Below, piece after piece: positions 49,487 through 59,742 of a stretch of 64,000 nt of DNA. Position 1 is the first letter of the stretch. Each line of letters begins with the position of its first letter. The translations under genes were made by a program, and so were the position numbers. The DNA is from JABJOR01 sp965603075 (GTDB lineage Bacteria > Pseudomonadota > Alphaproteobacteria > Rhodospirillales > Casp-alpha2). The notes below the pieces were generated by a model. That model was not told the origin of the DNA. It ran no database searches and saw only the letters and a list, made by a program, of their open reading frames with translations. The stretch covers positions 1 to 64,000 of the forward strand of contig CBFDBO010000008.1 in the NCBI GenBank assembly GCA_965603075.1, given 5' to 3'.

Positions 49487-50665
49487 TTAACTAAAGGCCT
49501 GCAGACCCGTTTGCGCGCGTCCAAGAATTAACGCATGCACATCATGGGTACCTTCGTAGGTATTAACGGCTTCTAGATTCATCACGTGCCGGATTACATG
49601 GAATTCATCGGAAACCCCGTTACCGCCATGCATATCGCGTGCGACCCGAGCGATATCAAGCGATTTGCCACAGGAATTGCGTTTCACCATAGAGATATTT
49701 TCAGGCGGGCAACGTCCCTCGTCCAATAAATGAGCCACGCGCAAGCAAGCTTGTAAGGATATGGTGATTTCGGTCTGCATATCAGCTAATTTCTTTTGAA
49801 TGAGCTGGGTTGCCGCCAATGGGCGACCAAACTGTTTGCGATCAAGAGTATACTGGCGAGCTGCATGCCAACAATATTCCGCCGCCCCCAATGCTCCCCA
49901 AGAAATACCAAAGCGGGCTTTGTTAAGACATCCAAAGGGACCTTTTAAGCCTTTAACGTCTTGGAACATATTTTCTTCCGGTACAAAGACGTTTTCCATA
50001 ACAATTTCGCCCGTAATGGAAGCGCGCAAACTAAATTTGCCTTCAATTTTGGGGGTGCTCAGACCATCCATGCCGCGTTCTAAGACAAATCCCCGTATGT
50101 CACCGTCCAGCATGGCCCACACAATGCAGATATCAGCCACTGGAGAATTCGTAATCCACATTTTGGCACCATTAAGGCGATACCCGCCATCAACCTTCTC
50201 AGCGCGCGTTTTCATGGACCCAGGATCGGAGCCCGCGTCAGGTTCCGTTAGTCCGAAACAACCGAGTAATTCACCCGTGGCCAGTCTTGGTAGATACTTC
50301 TGGCGCATTTCTTCGGTGCCATAAGCGTATATGGGGTGCATAACAAGCGAGGATTGAACGCTCATTACCGAACGATACCCGGAATCTACACGCTCTACTT
50401 CACGAGCAACAAGGCCGTAGCTAACATGATTTACACCGGCGCAACCATATTCTTCGGGGATTGTAGAACCTAACAAACCCAATTCACCCAATTCGTTCAC
50501 AATCTCACGATCAAACGTTTCATGACGGTTGGCTTCTAGTATACGAGGCATCAGCTTATCTTGGGCATAATCACGTGCGGTATCGCGTACCAGACGTTCT
50601 TCTTCGTTTAGTTGGTCTTCTAAAAAGAAAGGGTCATCCCATTGAAAAACTGTTTTCTCGGCCAT
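49487..50665 (-). CDS. gcdH: Glutaryl-CoA dehydrogenase
   Basis: The 392-aa acyl-CoA dehydrogenase matches GcdH, which oxidises and decarboxylates glutaryl-CoA to crotonyl-CoA in lysine and tryptophan breakdown. CFGLTEPDAGSDPGSMKTRA and NTYEGTHDVHALILGRAQTG, with catalytic Glu371, are diagnostic. DIARVARDMHGGNGVSDEFHV is also typical. Spacing to other genes suggests a single-gene unit. Confidence 0.93.
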   Translation of the reverse strand: MAEKTVFQWDDPFFLEDQLNEEERLVRDTARDYAQDKLMPRILEANRHETFDREIVNELGELGLLGSTIPEEYGCAGVNHVSYGLVAREVERVDSGYRSVMSVQSSLVMHPIYAYGTEEMRQKYLPRLATGELLGCFGLTEPDAGSDPGSMKTRAEKVDGGYRLNGAKMWITNSPVADICIVWAMLDGDIRGFVLERGMDGLSTPKIEGKFSLRASITGEIVMENVFVPEENMFQDVKGLKGPFGCLNKARFGISWGALGAAEYCWHAARQYTLDRKQFGRPLAATQLIQKKLADMQTEITISLQACLRVAHLLDEGRCPPENISMVKRNSCGKSLDIARVARDMHGGNGVSDEFHVIRHVMNLEAVNTYEGTHDVHALILGRAQTGLQAFS

Positions 50666-50784
50666 TGATCAATTAATCCTTATATATCAATTGGTTATAT
50701 TAAATGGTGCGCTGCAATATTTCTAATCTTGTCACGCATTTAAATGGGATGCAATAATACTTTGTTATTAGGAGGGTGAATTAA

Positions 50785-51366
50785 TTACGTTGGCACACCG
50801 TTCCAACGCTCACACAATTCATGATCAATGCCCAAATGATCAATGGCCCGGGCAACACTATGACGCACCAGATCTGTAATCGTTTTAGGTTTATTATAAA
50901 AGGCAGGAACCGGTGGCATAATACGCGCGCCAGCGTCAGCCGCCCGGGTCATCAGTTTTAAATGGCCTTTATGGAGAGGTGTCTCCCGTACCATCAAGAC
51001 CAAAGGGCGGCGTTCTTTTAACATCACATCTGCGGCTCTCACTAATAAATTAGCAGAGAAGCTGTTTGATACAGCAGATAAAGTTTTAATAGAGCAGGGG
51101 GCGATTAACATCCCTTGTGTTTTAAAAGAACCGCTGGCAATGGCAGAAGCCATATCCTTATTTGGATAATAATGATCGGCCAGAACCCTGACGTCATCAA
51201 GGCTCATATCGGTTTCAATGGTAATGGTTCGGGCACCATTTTCAGAAATAACCAAATGCGTAGGCACCTCTATTTCACGCAACATGCGTAAAGCTTCAAT
51301 ACCGTAGATGGCGCCCGTGGCACCGCTAATACCGACAATTACCGGATCGATTTTGGATTGTGACAT
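50785..51366 (-). CDS. ubiX: Flavin prenyltransferase UbiX
   Basis: The 193-aa enzyme makes prenylated FMN for the UbiD decarboxylase of ubiquinone synthesis. VGISGATGAIYGIEALRML, PCSIKTLSAVSNSFSANLLVRAADVMLKERRPLVLMVRETPLHKGHLKLM and the C-terminal IMPPVPAFY are standard. It follows amn by 9 bases on the minus strand, so the two are probably co-transcribed. Confidence 0.95.
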   Translation of the reverse strand: MSQSKIDPVIVGISGATGAIYGIEALRMLREIEVPTHLVISENGARTITIETDMSLDDVRVLADHYYPNKDMASAIASGSFKTQGMLIAPCSIKTLSAVSNSFSANLLVRAADVMLKERRPLVLMVRETPLHKGHLKLMTRAADAGARIMPPVPAFYNKPKTITDLVRHSVARAIDHLGIDHELCERWNGVPT

Positions 51367-51375
51367 GATATAATA

Positions 51376-52854
51376 TTACCTGAATGCGGGTTCGTCAAAG
51401 CTTCGAAGTTTACGGGAATGCAAGGCACGGTGAGCAACGCCTTCTCGCATCATATCAATGGCTTCCAAGCATATCTTTAAGTGTTGGCTTACGCTTTCTG
51501 AATAAAATGCGTTGGCCATTCCGGGCAATTTAATCTCCCCATGCAATGGTTTATCCGACACACATAATAAAGTTCCGTAAGGTACCCGTAATCTAAATCC
51601 ATTGGCCGCTATCGTCGCCGATTCCATATCGACCGCAATGGCGCGTGATTGGTTAAAAAACGTTGCTAATTCATCATAACGCAACTCCCAGTCTCGATCA
51701 TCGGTAGAGACCACCGTGCCTGTGCGAACGCGATGTTTTAGGTCTGACCCTTTGAGGCCCGTTACCTTATCAACAGCCGAGGTCAGGGCAACTTGCACCT
51801 CCGCGATGGGAGGAACAGGAACACTGAGCGGTAAATCGTTATCCAACACATGATCCAGTCGCGCGTAAGCGTGGGCAAGCACATAGTCCCCCAAACGCTG
51901 TGTATGACGTAACCCGCCACAATGCCCCACCATCAACCAGCAATGAGGCCTGAGGACGGCTATATGATCCGTAATGGTCTTCGCGTTAGAGGGGCCAACC
52001 CCGATATTGACCAAGGTCACGCCCATATGGCCATCTTTGACCAAATGATACGCTGGCATCTGAGGTAATTTATCAACGACCGTACCACTTGAGGGAACAT
52101 CTGTGAGCCGAGGGTTACATTGCACAGCATTACCGGGTTCGACAAAGGACCTGAATTCGTTTCCATTTTCAATTTCATTACGTCCATATTCGACAAATTC
52201 GTCTACATAACGTTGGTAATTGGTAAACAAGACAAAGCGTTGGAAGTATTCTGGTTTGGTCCCGGTATAATGACGTAATCGGGATAATGAATAATCAACC
52301 CGTTCGGCTGTGAACAATGCTAAAGGCTCAGGGTGTCCTTCAATGGGACGGTGGGTGCCATTGGCGACATCATCATCAATTTTAGCCAAGTCCGGCATAT
52401 GAAACCGCTGCGCCATATCGGCAAACTGTTCTTGGCGAAGGTCAATGGTCAAGTTTTCCAATGCAAACGTTAAGGGTAGTTGCCGATTTGAAATACCGAT
52501 CCAGATTGGCACCTTATGATTTTTTAACAACAGCTCAATTTGCTCGAGATAATAACTCTTAAACAATTCAGGGTTGGTTACCGTAACGCCGTAATTACCA
52601 ATGTCCGATACCGACCCATAGGACAAACTTTCAAGGTCCAATTTCTCGCTGCTCGGCACATCAATCCATATGCAAGGGTAGCGTGCGTCTGCCTTCGTCG
52701 AGCTTGGATCCCCCGCAACAAAACGGTCGAAATGTTCTTTGAGTAAACTACGGCAATCTGAATAAATTTCGATCAGACGATCGACGGCTTCTGGGGCGTT
52801 ATTGAAAGATCGCGCAGCCGTCATAAATGTTATGGGGGGTTGTTTCTTGGTCAA
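51376..52854 (-). CDS. amn: AMP nucleosidase (TTG start)
   Basis: The 492-aa enzyme hydrolyses AMP to adenine and ribose 5-phosphate. An N-terminal AMP-binding domain is followed by a nucleoside-phosphorylase-like catalytic domain with NIGVGPSNAKTITDHIAVLRPHCWLMVGHCGGLR and AVDMESATIAANGFRLRVPYGTLLCVSDKPLHGE. The start is TTG at 52854, supported by AAGGTG 8 bases upstream; an ATG at 52824 has no such site. Confidence 0.93.
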   Translation of the reverse strand: MTKKQPPITFMTAARSFNNAPEAVDRLIEIYSDCRSLLKEHFDRFVAGDPSSTKADARYPCIWIDVPSSEKLDLESLSYGSVSDIGNYGVTVTNPELFKSYYLEQIELLLKNHKVPIWIGISNRQLPLTFALENLTIDLRQEQFADMAQRFHMPDLAKIDDDVANGTHRPIEGHPEPLALFTAERVDYSLSRLRHYTGTKPEYFQRFVLFTNYQRYVDEFVEYGRNEIENGNEFRSFVEPGNAVQCNPRLTDVPSSGTVVDKLPQMPAYHLVKDGHMGVTLVNIGVGPSNAKTITDHIAVLRPHCWLMVGHCGGLRHTQRLGDYVLAHAYARLDHVLDNDLPLSVPVPPIAEVQVALTSAVDKVTGLKGSDLKHRVRTGTVVSTDDRDWELRYDELATFFNQSRAIAVDMESATIAANGFRLRVPYGTLLCVSDKPLHGEIKLPGMANAFYSESVSQHLKICLEAIDMMREGVAHRALHSRKLRSFDEPAFR

Positions 52855-52968
52855 ATGAGCACCTTATTATTTTTTTGTTCTTATGGTTAGATACACTATC
52901 TTGATTTCAGGCTCTATACTAACCTATTGATCACATCTGTCCACTGTAGGTCCCCTTTAAGGAACAAA

Positions 52969-53958
52969 ATGCGCGTCCTCATAATTTTACCGTTAATAAT
53001 CTTTCTTTTAGGCCAACCATCGAACGTTAATGGTATGGTTTCATGTGTGGTGGCTATCGAAGGTCCCTTACGTCTATCAAGCGGCATTGCCACAAATACC
53101 CTAGAAAACAACGTTCACCTTAAAAGCTGTGAGGGAGGGTGGAGCACTATATCAAATCACACTATCAACAAACCACCTCACGAGCCTCAGCCGAATATGT
53201 TACCCGACGGCGACATCACCTTCGGACGCGCAGCAATTGGCAAAGCGTGGTTGTCTGAACCCACGGACCGATACGGTCATGGCATATTAGGCGATGCCAT
53301 AGAGGCAACCGTCATTAACCTACAATTAGGGGATGGCTCTACCGTTAGATTTAAAGTGGATGGAAACGGGGTTTATGAAGACCGACGTGTGCGGCTGATT
53401 GATCTAACCAATGATGGCCAAGAAGAACTGGTCCTCATTCGCAGTGATGGTGATAACGGGGCAGGGCTTGTTGTTTATCATCTGATTAACAATAGTATTA
53501 AAGAATTAGCCCGCGCGCCCTCTATAGGACGCCCCAACAGGTGGCTTAACCCTGTTGGGGCTGCGGATTTCAATGGGGACGGAAATGTCGAGATCGCCTA
53601 TATTGAAACACCACATATCGGCGGTATTCTGCGGGTTTATGGTTTAGATAAAAACACCATGACATTGAAATATTCAGCCCATGGGTTTTCCAATCATCAA
53701 ATCGGCAGTCGAGTTCTGGATATGTCCGCGGTATTGGATTGGAACGGCGACGGCGTTGCCGATCTGGCTATCCCCGATGCTTCAAGACGGTCTATGCGAA
53801 TCATCAGCTTTAAAGACGGAATTTTTCAAGAATTAGCTGTAAAATCCTTCCCTTTAGCTATATCCACAAGTGTCTTGGCGAGCGATGATGATAAAAATGG
53901 AAAGCCAGAACTCTATTTTGGATTAAGGGATGGTACACTTATCGTCTGGGGTCCATAG
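52969..53958 (+). CDS. Secreted FG-GAP/VCBS repeat protein
   Basis: The 329-aa product has a signal peptide (MRVLIILPLIIFLLG...). At least four Asp-rich FG-GAP/VCBS-like calcium-type repeats follow (DLTNDGQEELVL, DFNGDGNVEIAY, DWNGDGVADLAI, DDDKNGKPELYF), predicting a beta-propeller. The role is unknown. An upstream TTG at 52927 is in frame, but AAGGA before ATG 52969 and the signal peptide fix this start. It precedes putA by 46 bases. Confidence 0.85.
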   Translation: MRVLIILPLIIFLLGQPSNVNGMVSCVVAIEGPLRLSSGIATNTLENNVHLKSCEGGWSTISNHTINKPPHEPQPNMLPDGDITFGRAAIGKAWLSEPTDRYGHGILGDAIEATVINLQLGDGSTVRFKVDGNGVYEDRRVRLIDLTNDGQEELVLIRSDGDNGAGLVVYHLINNSIKELARAPSIGRPNRWLNPVGAADFNGDGNVEIAYIETPHIGGILRVYGLDKNTMTLKYSAHGFSNHQIGSRVLDMSAVLDWNGDGVADLAIPDASRRSMRIISFKDGIFQELAVKSFPLAISTSVLASDDDKNGKPELYFGLRDGTLIVWGP

Positions 53959-54004
53959 TAATTCAAAAACTGTCCCAAATATTTTATAAATGAGAGAGCC
54001 TAGA

Positions 54005-57000
54005 ATGCAATTTATTGGTCCTTTGCGTGAACCTTCCCCTTTACGCGATATAATTGAACATCATTACCGAATGGACGAGACAGAAATTGTCGATCTTTTA
54101 TTAGCAGAGGCTACATTACCGTCATCCACCAATAAAAACATATCAAAACGCGCTTATAGTTTGGTCGAAGAAATTCGCAAACGGGGCAAAGATGCCGGCG
54201 GGCTTGATGCTTTTATGCACGAGTATGAACTTTCCAATCAAGAAGGGCTCGTGCTCATGTGTCTCGCCGAGGCCTTGTTGCGCATTCCTGATTCAAAAAC
54301 GGCCAATATGCTCATCAAAGACAAATTAGGGGATGCGGATTGGGACGCTCACTTAGGACAAAGTGATAGCTTATTCGTCAATGCATCAACATTGGCACTT
54401 ATGCTTACCGGGCGGGTTGTAACACTAGAACGCTCTCTGACACGCAATATAAAATCATATCTCAATGGTATGATTACCAAAAGCGGTGAACCGATTATTC
54501 GACAGGCGATGACCCAGGCCATGAAAATTATTGGTCGTCAATTTGTCATGGGACGCACCATAGAAGAAGCCCTCAAACGGGCGCGTTCTACGGAAGCCGA
54601 TGGGTACCGTTATTCTTACGATATGTTAGGCGAGGCGGCTATAACGGTCCATGACGCGGATAATTATATGATGGCTTATACAAAGGCCATCGAAGGTGTC
54701 GGAAAAGCCAGTGGTGATCGTGATTTGTTTGATAGCCCCGGCATATCGGTTAAATTATCGGCCCTTCATCCACGCTATGAGATTGCTCAATACAATCGCG
54801 TTATGGAAGAAGTCGTTCCAAGGTTACTCACCTTGGCTCAACTTGCCAAAGAACATAACATTGGGTTGTGTGTGGACGCAGAAGAAGCGGACCGTTTGGA
54901 CCTTCAAATGGATGTACTGGAGGTGGTATCATCTGATCCGTCCCTTGTTGGCTGGGATGGCCTCGGTCTGGCTTTGCAAGCCTATCAAAAACGGGCCTTT
55001 TTTGTTATCGATTGGCTCAATGATTTGGCAAAGCGACATGACCGTCGATTGATGGTCCGGCTGGTAAAAGGTGCCTATTGGGATACCGAGATCAAACTAG
55101 CCCAAGAAGAAGGGCTTGATGGTTATCCCGTATTTACACGAAAAGCCTCAACCGATGTTTCCTATATTGCCTGTGTTAAAAAACTATTTGGATATAATTC
55201 AACCATATACCCCCAATTTGCCACCCATAACGCCCACACCCTAGCCACTGTATTGGAGCTTGCGGGAGACAAACACGATTATGAATTCCAATGTCTCCAC
55301 GGTATGGGAACCCAGCTTTATGATCAGGTTGTAAAATCGCCAACAAATCCCAAACCCTGTCGCATCTACGCTCCCGTAGGCAGTCATGAAGACTTATTGG
55401 CGTATCTGGTACGTAGGTTGCTCGAAAACGGCGCCAATTCATCCTTCGTTAATCGCATTGTCGATGAGAGCGCCCCTATTGAAGAGATTATCGCTGACCC
55501 TTGGAAACAAGTGGATAGTTTAGCTGAAATTCCACACCCGCGCATTCCCTTACCGGGGGATATCTTTGGGGATAACAGAAGAAATTCAACTGGTTTAGAT
55601 TTCAGTAACGGCAAGCTTATTCGAAAATTATCTTCTGAGATGCTCGATGTGCCCCAAAGTTGGAAAGCAACACTTAATAGGGGGGGCGGTATAAAACGAT
55701 CTATTCTCTCGCCTTCTAATCCAGAGGATGTTGTTGGAGAAGTTTACGAAGCATCCCCCCTTGATGTGGAACGTATTATAAAACAAGCCGTTCAATCATT
55801 TGAAGATTGGGATAACACCTCGGCTGATGAGCGTGCTTCATGTTTGGAACGAGCGGCTGATCTTTTAGAAACTCATACACCAGAATTGCTGGCTTTGTTG
55901 GTCAGAGAAGCAGGGAAATCATTATCAGATTGCATCCCAGAAATACGGGAAGCCGTAGACTTTTGTCGGTATTACGCCCATCAAGCTCGGTTGGATTTCT
56001 CAAATCCACAAGAAATGCCCGGACCAACGGGTGAGCTGAACGAAGTATCCTTGCATGGTCGAGGGGTCTTTGCCTGTATCAGTCCTTGGAACTTCCCATT
56101 GGCTATTTTCATGGGACAAATTACCGCCGCTTTGGCTGCTGGTAATTCGGTTATTGCAAAACCGGCAGAACAAACACCCCTGATCGCCGCCCGCGCCATC
56201 GAAATTTTACATGAAGCCGGCGTACCGATTGACGTGGTTCAGTTATTACCCGGTGATGGCGCAAACGTGGGTAAGCCCTTGGTCGATGATGAACGTATTT
56301 GCGGTATCGCCTTTACCGGATCAACGCTGACAGCCAAATTAATCCAACAAGGCTTAGCCGATAGAAAAGGGGCCATTGTTCCTTTCATCGCCGAAACAGG
56401 CGGTCAAAACGCCATGATTGTCGATAGCTCTGCCTTACCCGAACAAGTGGTCTCTGATGCGGTATTCTCGGCGTTTCGAAGCGCTGGACAACGCTGTTCA
56501 GCCCTACGGGTTTTATTTATTCAAAATGATATCATGGAGGGGGTCTGTGAAATGCTCGCAGGGGCAACAATGGAATTAAAGGTCGGTGATCCAGGATTGC
56601 TGGCAAATGATGTTGGTCCTGTGATCGATCAAAAGGCGCTTGATCTGCTAAACGCTCACGCCAAAAGAATGGATAAAGAAGCCCTTAAACTATGCGAAGC
56701 CCCTTTAAATCCGGAATGTGATAAAGGGACATATTTCGCCCCTTGTGCGTACCGTATTGAAAGCCTGAACCAGTTAAAAGGCGAAGTATTCGGCCCCATT
56801 ATACATGTTATTGGTTTTGATGCTAAAAATTTGGATGGCGTGATTGATGATATCAATAATACAGGATATGGACTGACGCTGGGTGTCCATTCTCGTATCG
56901 ATGATACCATAGAGCATGTTCGCAAACGGGCGCGTGTTGGGAACTTGTATGTAAACCGCAATATGATTGGTGCTGTCGTAGGGGTACAGCCCTTTGGGGG

Positions 57001-57136
57001 GCAGGGTTTGTCAGGAACAGGACCAAAAGCAGGGGGGCCTCGTTATCTCCACCGGTTCGCCAGCGAACGAACGTGTTCGATTAATACAACGGCCTCTGGT
57101 GGCAATACGGCCTTGATGTCCTTGCAGGAAGACTAA
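54005..57136 (+). CDS. putA: Bifunctional proline dehydrogenase / P5C dehydrogenase PutA
   Basis: The 1043-aa enzyme oxidises proline to glutamate. The N-terminal half has the FAD-binding proline dehydrogenase barrel (about 170-490: GISVKLSALHPRYE, VRLVKGAYWDTEIK, QFATHNAHT). The C-terminal half is an aldehyde dehydrogenase with ETGGQNAM and Cys831 in SAGQRCSALR. No DNA-binding ribbon-helix-helix precedes it, so it is not self-regulating. ATG 54005 has GAGAG upstream; ATG 53990 is also in frame. Confidence 0.96.
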   Translation: MQFIGPLREPSPLRDIIEHHYRMDETEIVDLLLAEATLPSSTNKNISKRAYSLVEEIRKRGKDAGGLDAFMHEYELSNQEGLVLMCLAEALLRIPDSKTANMLIKDKLGDADWDAHLGQSDSLFVNASTLALMLTGRVVTLERSLTRNIKSYLNGMITKSGEPIIRQAMTQAMKIIGRQFVMGRTIEEALKRARSTEADGYRYSYDMLGEAAITVHDADNYMMAYTKAIEGVGKASGDRDLFDSPGISVKLSALHPRYEIAQYNRVMEEVVPRLLTLAQLAKEHNIGLCVDAEEADRLDLQMDVLEVVSSDPSLVGWDGLGLALQAYQKRAFFVIDWLNDLAKRHDRRLMVRLVKGAYWDTEIKLAQEEGLDGYPVFTRKASTDVSYIACVKKLFGYNSTIYPQFATHNAHTLATVLELAGDKHDYEFQCLHGMGTQLYDQVVKSPTNPKPCRIYAPVGSHEDLLAYLVRRLLENGANSSFVNRIVDESAPIEEIIADPWKQVDSLAEIPHPRIPLPGDIFGDNRRNSTGLDFSNGKLIRKLSSEMLDVPQSWKATLNRGGGIKRSILSPSNPEDVVGEVYEASPLDVERIIKQAVQSFEDWDNTSADERASCLERAADLLETHTPELLALLVREAGKSLSDCIPEIREAVDFCRYYAHQARLDFSNPQEMPGPTGELNEVSLHGRGVFACISPWNFPLAIFMGQITAALAAGNSVIAKPAEQTPLIAARAIEILHEAGVPIDVVQLLPGDGANVGKPLVDDERICGIAFTGSTLTAKLIQQGLADRKGAIVPFIAETGGQNAMIVDSSALPEQVVSDAVFSAFRSAGQRCSALRVLFIQNDIMEGVCEMLAGATMELKVGDPGLLANDVGPVIDQKALDLLNAHAKRMDKEALKLCEAPLNPECDKGTYFAPCAYRIESLNQLKGEVFGPIIHVIGFDAKNLDGVIDDINNTGYGLTLGVHSRIDDTIEHVRKRARVGNLYVNRNMIGAVVGVQPFGGQGLSGTGPKAGGPRYLHRFASERTCSINTTASGGNTALMSLQED

Positions 57137-57156
57137 GTGCGCGCTATAGACTTCTT

Positions 57157-57510
57157 ATGATTATTAAACCGATCCACCTTTTAATAGTATTGATGGCCTA
57201 TGCTGTTTCAGCATGTTCAGCACCGCCTTATGTGCTTAATGCCAACGAATTCAATCGCGGTTCAGTGAATTTTGGTCACGAACCAGAAGATATAACCGAC
57301 GTAACGATTTGCTATCAAAGCAATGGAACCACCCCAGAACAGGTCATGTCTTTAGCGTCAGAACGCTGTCAACAATATGGTAAAAAAGCAGTGTACGACT
57401 CACAAAACTATACTATGTGTCCGTTGCTCACCCCTTCTGCTGCGACCTTTATCTGTGAGAAACCAACAGAAAATCCATCTCTCTATAACTTTGAAAGTTT
57501 TCAATATTAA
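57157..57510 (+). CDS. Small lipoprotein, hypothetical
   Basis: The 117-aa product starts MIIKPIHLLIVLMAYAVSAC, a lipoprotein signal with lipidation Cys20. A short domain follows with three more cysteines (TICYQ, ERCQQY, MCPLL/FICEK), which may form disulfides in the periplasm. I recognise no family. It starts 20 bases after putA and may share its transcript. Confidence 0.7.
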   Translation: MIIKPIHLLIVLMAYAVSACSAPPYVLNANEFNRGSVNFGHEPEDITDVTICYQSNGTTPEQVMSLASERCQQYGKKAVYDSQNYTMCPLLTPSAATFICEKPTENPSLYNFESFQY

Positions 57511-57596
57511 TAATTAGTTAGATGACTTTTAAAATAATTTAGATTAAGTTAATGTGTCGTAAATTTATAGAAACATTAGGACTGGGGAGAAACTCC

Positions 57597-58082
57597 ATGA
57601 AAAAGATAGCAAGAACTGCTGTCGTAATGCTAACGCTGGCAACAACCGCGTGCAGCACACAACCCACCAACGAAGATCTCTTCGGTTGGACGGGTGCAGC
57701 AATTGGGGCCGCGGCTGGCGGTTGGCTAGGCTCACAGATTGGGGGCGGCACAGGCAAATTACTTTATACAATAAGTGGCGCAATAATTGGTGGCAGTGCT
57801 GGTTATGAAACAGGTCGATCCTTAATGTTCGCCGATCGACCTTCTTACAATAATGCTGTAGCTGAAGCCTTAAGTGGTAGCGGAAAATCTTTGTGGGATA
57901 ACCCGACAACGGGTACAGGCGGATATATTCGGGCCGGGCAAGCTTACCTAGACGGCAATGGCACTCATTGTCGTAATTTTACTGCGACGGTCGCCTTTAA
58001 TGATGATGTCCTGAATGGTCCGGGTGCAGCCTGTCGCACTGGAGACGGGGACTGGGTATTGGTTGCGGACGCTTTCCAATAA
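57597..58082 (+). CDS. 17 kDa surface-antigen-type lipoprotein (glycine-zipper)
   Basis: The 161-aa product has a lipoprotein signal ending TTAC. A glycine-zipper region follows (GAAIGAAAGGWLGSQIGGG and GAIIGGSAGYETGRSL), then a C-terminal domain with CRNFTATVAFNDD and CRTGDGDWVL, as in rickettsial 17 kDa antigens and RT0821/Lpp1-type proteins. It is probably an outer-membrane lipoprotein. The frame opens at 57552, but ATG 57597 has GGGGAG upstream and starts the signal peptide. Confidence 0.87.
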   Translation: MKKIARTAVVMLTLATTACSTQPTNEDLFGWTGAAIGAAAGGWLGSQIGGGTGKLLYTISGAIIGGSAGYETGRSLMFADRPSYNNAVAEALSGSGKSLWDNPTTGTGGYIRAGQAYLDGNGTHCRNFTATVAFNDDVLNGPGAACRTGDGDWVLVADAFQ

Positions 58083-58149
58083 TCGCTCTATTTCTAATTG
58101 TTCGTTAATTTATATTGTAATCTTTCGCAGGATTGATACATGATATGCC

Positions 58150-58977
58150 ATGAAAAGCATTATCATAACAATTTTTGGCAGCTACCTTTGTATCATCGTG
58201 TTGGTCTATATCTTTCAACGAAATTTGATGTATTCCCCTGGGCAGGAAGTTCTCACACCTCAAGACACAGACGTTCCAGAAATGTCGGTCATTAATTTGA
58301 CGACCCAAGACGGTTTGGCGATTAACTCTTGGTACGCCCCCCCCCAAACAGACCAAAAACCCGTGGTTTTGATTTATCATGGTAATGCAGGCACCATTGC
58401 GGGCAGAGACTTCAAAGCACGTTATTTCCTTGATGCAGGATATGGCGTATTATTGGTCGGTTATAGAGGATATGCCAACAACCCCGGCTCACCCAGTGAA
58501 ACAGGGTTATATGATGATGCAAGAACAGCCTTTAAACACCTCATAAATCAAGACTTTGCACCTGAGCGTATTGTTTTGTATGGGGAATCATTGGGATGCG
58601 CCATAGCCATCCAAATGGCTTATGAAGTTCATCAAGGTCTAATGACCGGTACGCCAGATCAAGTTGCTGGCATAATCTTAGAAGCCCCCTTTACCACCAT
58701 GGGGGATACAGCAGCGTCCCATTATCCGTGGCTGCCAGCTAACTTACTGGTCAAAGATAAATTCAATTCCATTGATAAAATTCCATCCCTTAAATCCCCC
58801 CTTATGATAGTGCATGGATCAAAAGACCGGACGATTGCGCAATCACACGGTAAATTGCTCTTTGACAAAGCAAGCTCACAAAAAGAGGCATTATGGCCCG
58901 ATCAAGCGGGTCATAATGATTTATTTGATTTTGGAATTGGACCTAAAATCATTAACTGGATGGCAAAAATACTTTAA
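58150..58977 (+). CDS. Alpha/beta hydrolase (BEM46/ABHD13-like), membrane anchored
   Basis: The 275-aa protein has an N-terminal hydrophobic helix (SIIITIFGSYLCIIVLVYIFQ). An alpha/beta hydrolase domain follows with the oxyanion motif YHGNAGT, the nucleophile elbow GESLG, EAPFTTMG, acid VHGSKDRTI and the His near AGHNDLF. The substrate is unknown. A C9 run (58337-58345) in the N-terminal part of the gene could slip. Confidence 0.87.
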   Translation: MKSIIITIFGSYLCIIVLVYIFQRNLMYSPGQEVLTPQDTDVPEMSVINLTTQDGLAINSWYAPPQTDQKPVVLIYHGNAGTIAGRDFKARYFLDAGYGVLLVGYRGYANNPGSPSETGLYDDARTAFKHLINQDFAPERIVLYGESLGCAIAIQMAYEVHQGLMTGTPDQVAGIILEAPFTTMGDTAASHYPWLPANLLVKDKFNSIDKIPSLKSPLMIVHGSKDRTIAQSHGKLLFDKASSQKEALWPDQAGHNDLFDFGIGPKIINWMAKIL

Positions 58978-59208
58978 AATATTTTACCACTAAAAGTATA
59001 CAAAGCCATCTATACCCCCCGTAAACCTTGACTCTTTATAGTAATATTAATAAAATAAATATTACTATATTTAGGTTGGTTGCCTATAGGGACATTTAAA
59101 AACTCCTTATGGATGAACTGACAATCTTTGTATGTAAATTATATATGTAATTTATATATGTGAATTCAGATGGTTAAGTCATCTGATTCAAATAATTGAA
59201 GGCTGAGA

Positions 59209-59697
59209 ATGGCTCTTGCGACCAGACCCGTAGCGACATCGGTTTCACCGACCATGACCGCCAGTAGACCTGCGTCTACGGCGCGCGGAGGCTCGCTTGC
59301 GGGGGCGGTTAACCCTGTTGATAATACGACGCCTATAAATTTATCAGAAGAAACATTCGCACCCATCGTCAATACGAGAGATCATGATGGAAGGCCTGAC
59401 AACGGTGACGACACAGATAGACGCAACAACCAAAACGAACGCAGAGGCGGTAATAGTCGTCAGGATACTGCCGTTTTGCCCTCTACTGGAATTGTAGATA
59501 CCCCGTCAGAAACATTTGCAAAAATTCTTGAAGCCCGTGATGAACCAGCATTTCAAACGACGAGTTCTAATGATTTAGAAATATCTGGCTTCACTTTAAA
59601 TCTTATCAATCAAGCTGTTTCATTGTATGAATCGCGCGTTAATATCTTAACATATTCTCAAAACATTCGCGGCGAGACCATCAGCCTTACCCTTTAA
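59209..59697 (+). CDS. Hypothetical protein with flagellar-tail-like C-terminus
   Basis: The 162-aa product is Ser/Thr/Ala- and then Asp/Asn/Arg-rich and probably disordered (residues 1-115). It ends in an amphipathic helix, LNLINQAVSLYESRVNILTYSQNI. That end recalls the C-terminal coiled-coil heptads of flagellar axial proteins, and the gene lies 120 bases from a second gene of similar type. This is a resemblance, not a family assignment. AGGCTGAGA precedes the ATG. Confidence 0.55.
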   Translation: MALATRPVATSVSPTMTASRPASTARGGSLAGAVNPVDNTTPINLSEETFAPIVNTRDHDGRPDNGDDTDRRNNQNERRGGNSRQDTAVLPSTGIVDTPSETFAKILEARDEPAFQTTSSNDLEISGFTLNLINQAVSLYESRVNILTYSQNIRGETISLTL

Positions 59698-59742
59698 AGT
59701 CTCCTAATTTAAGCCTCTCAATAAATCTATGTTTTCTTGCGC

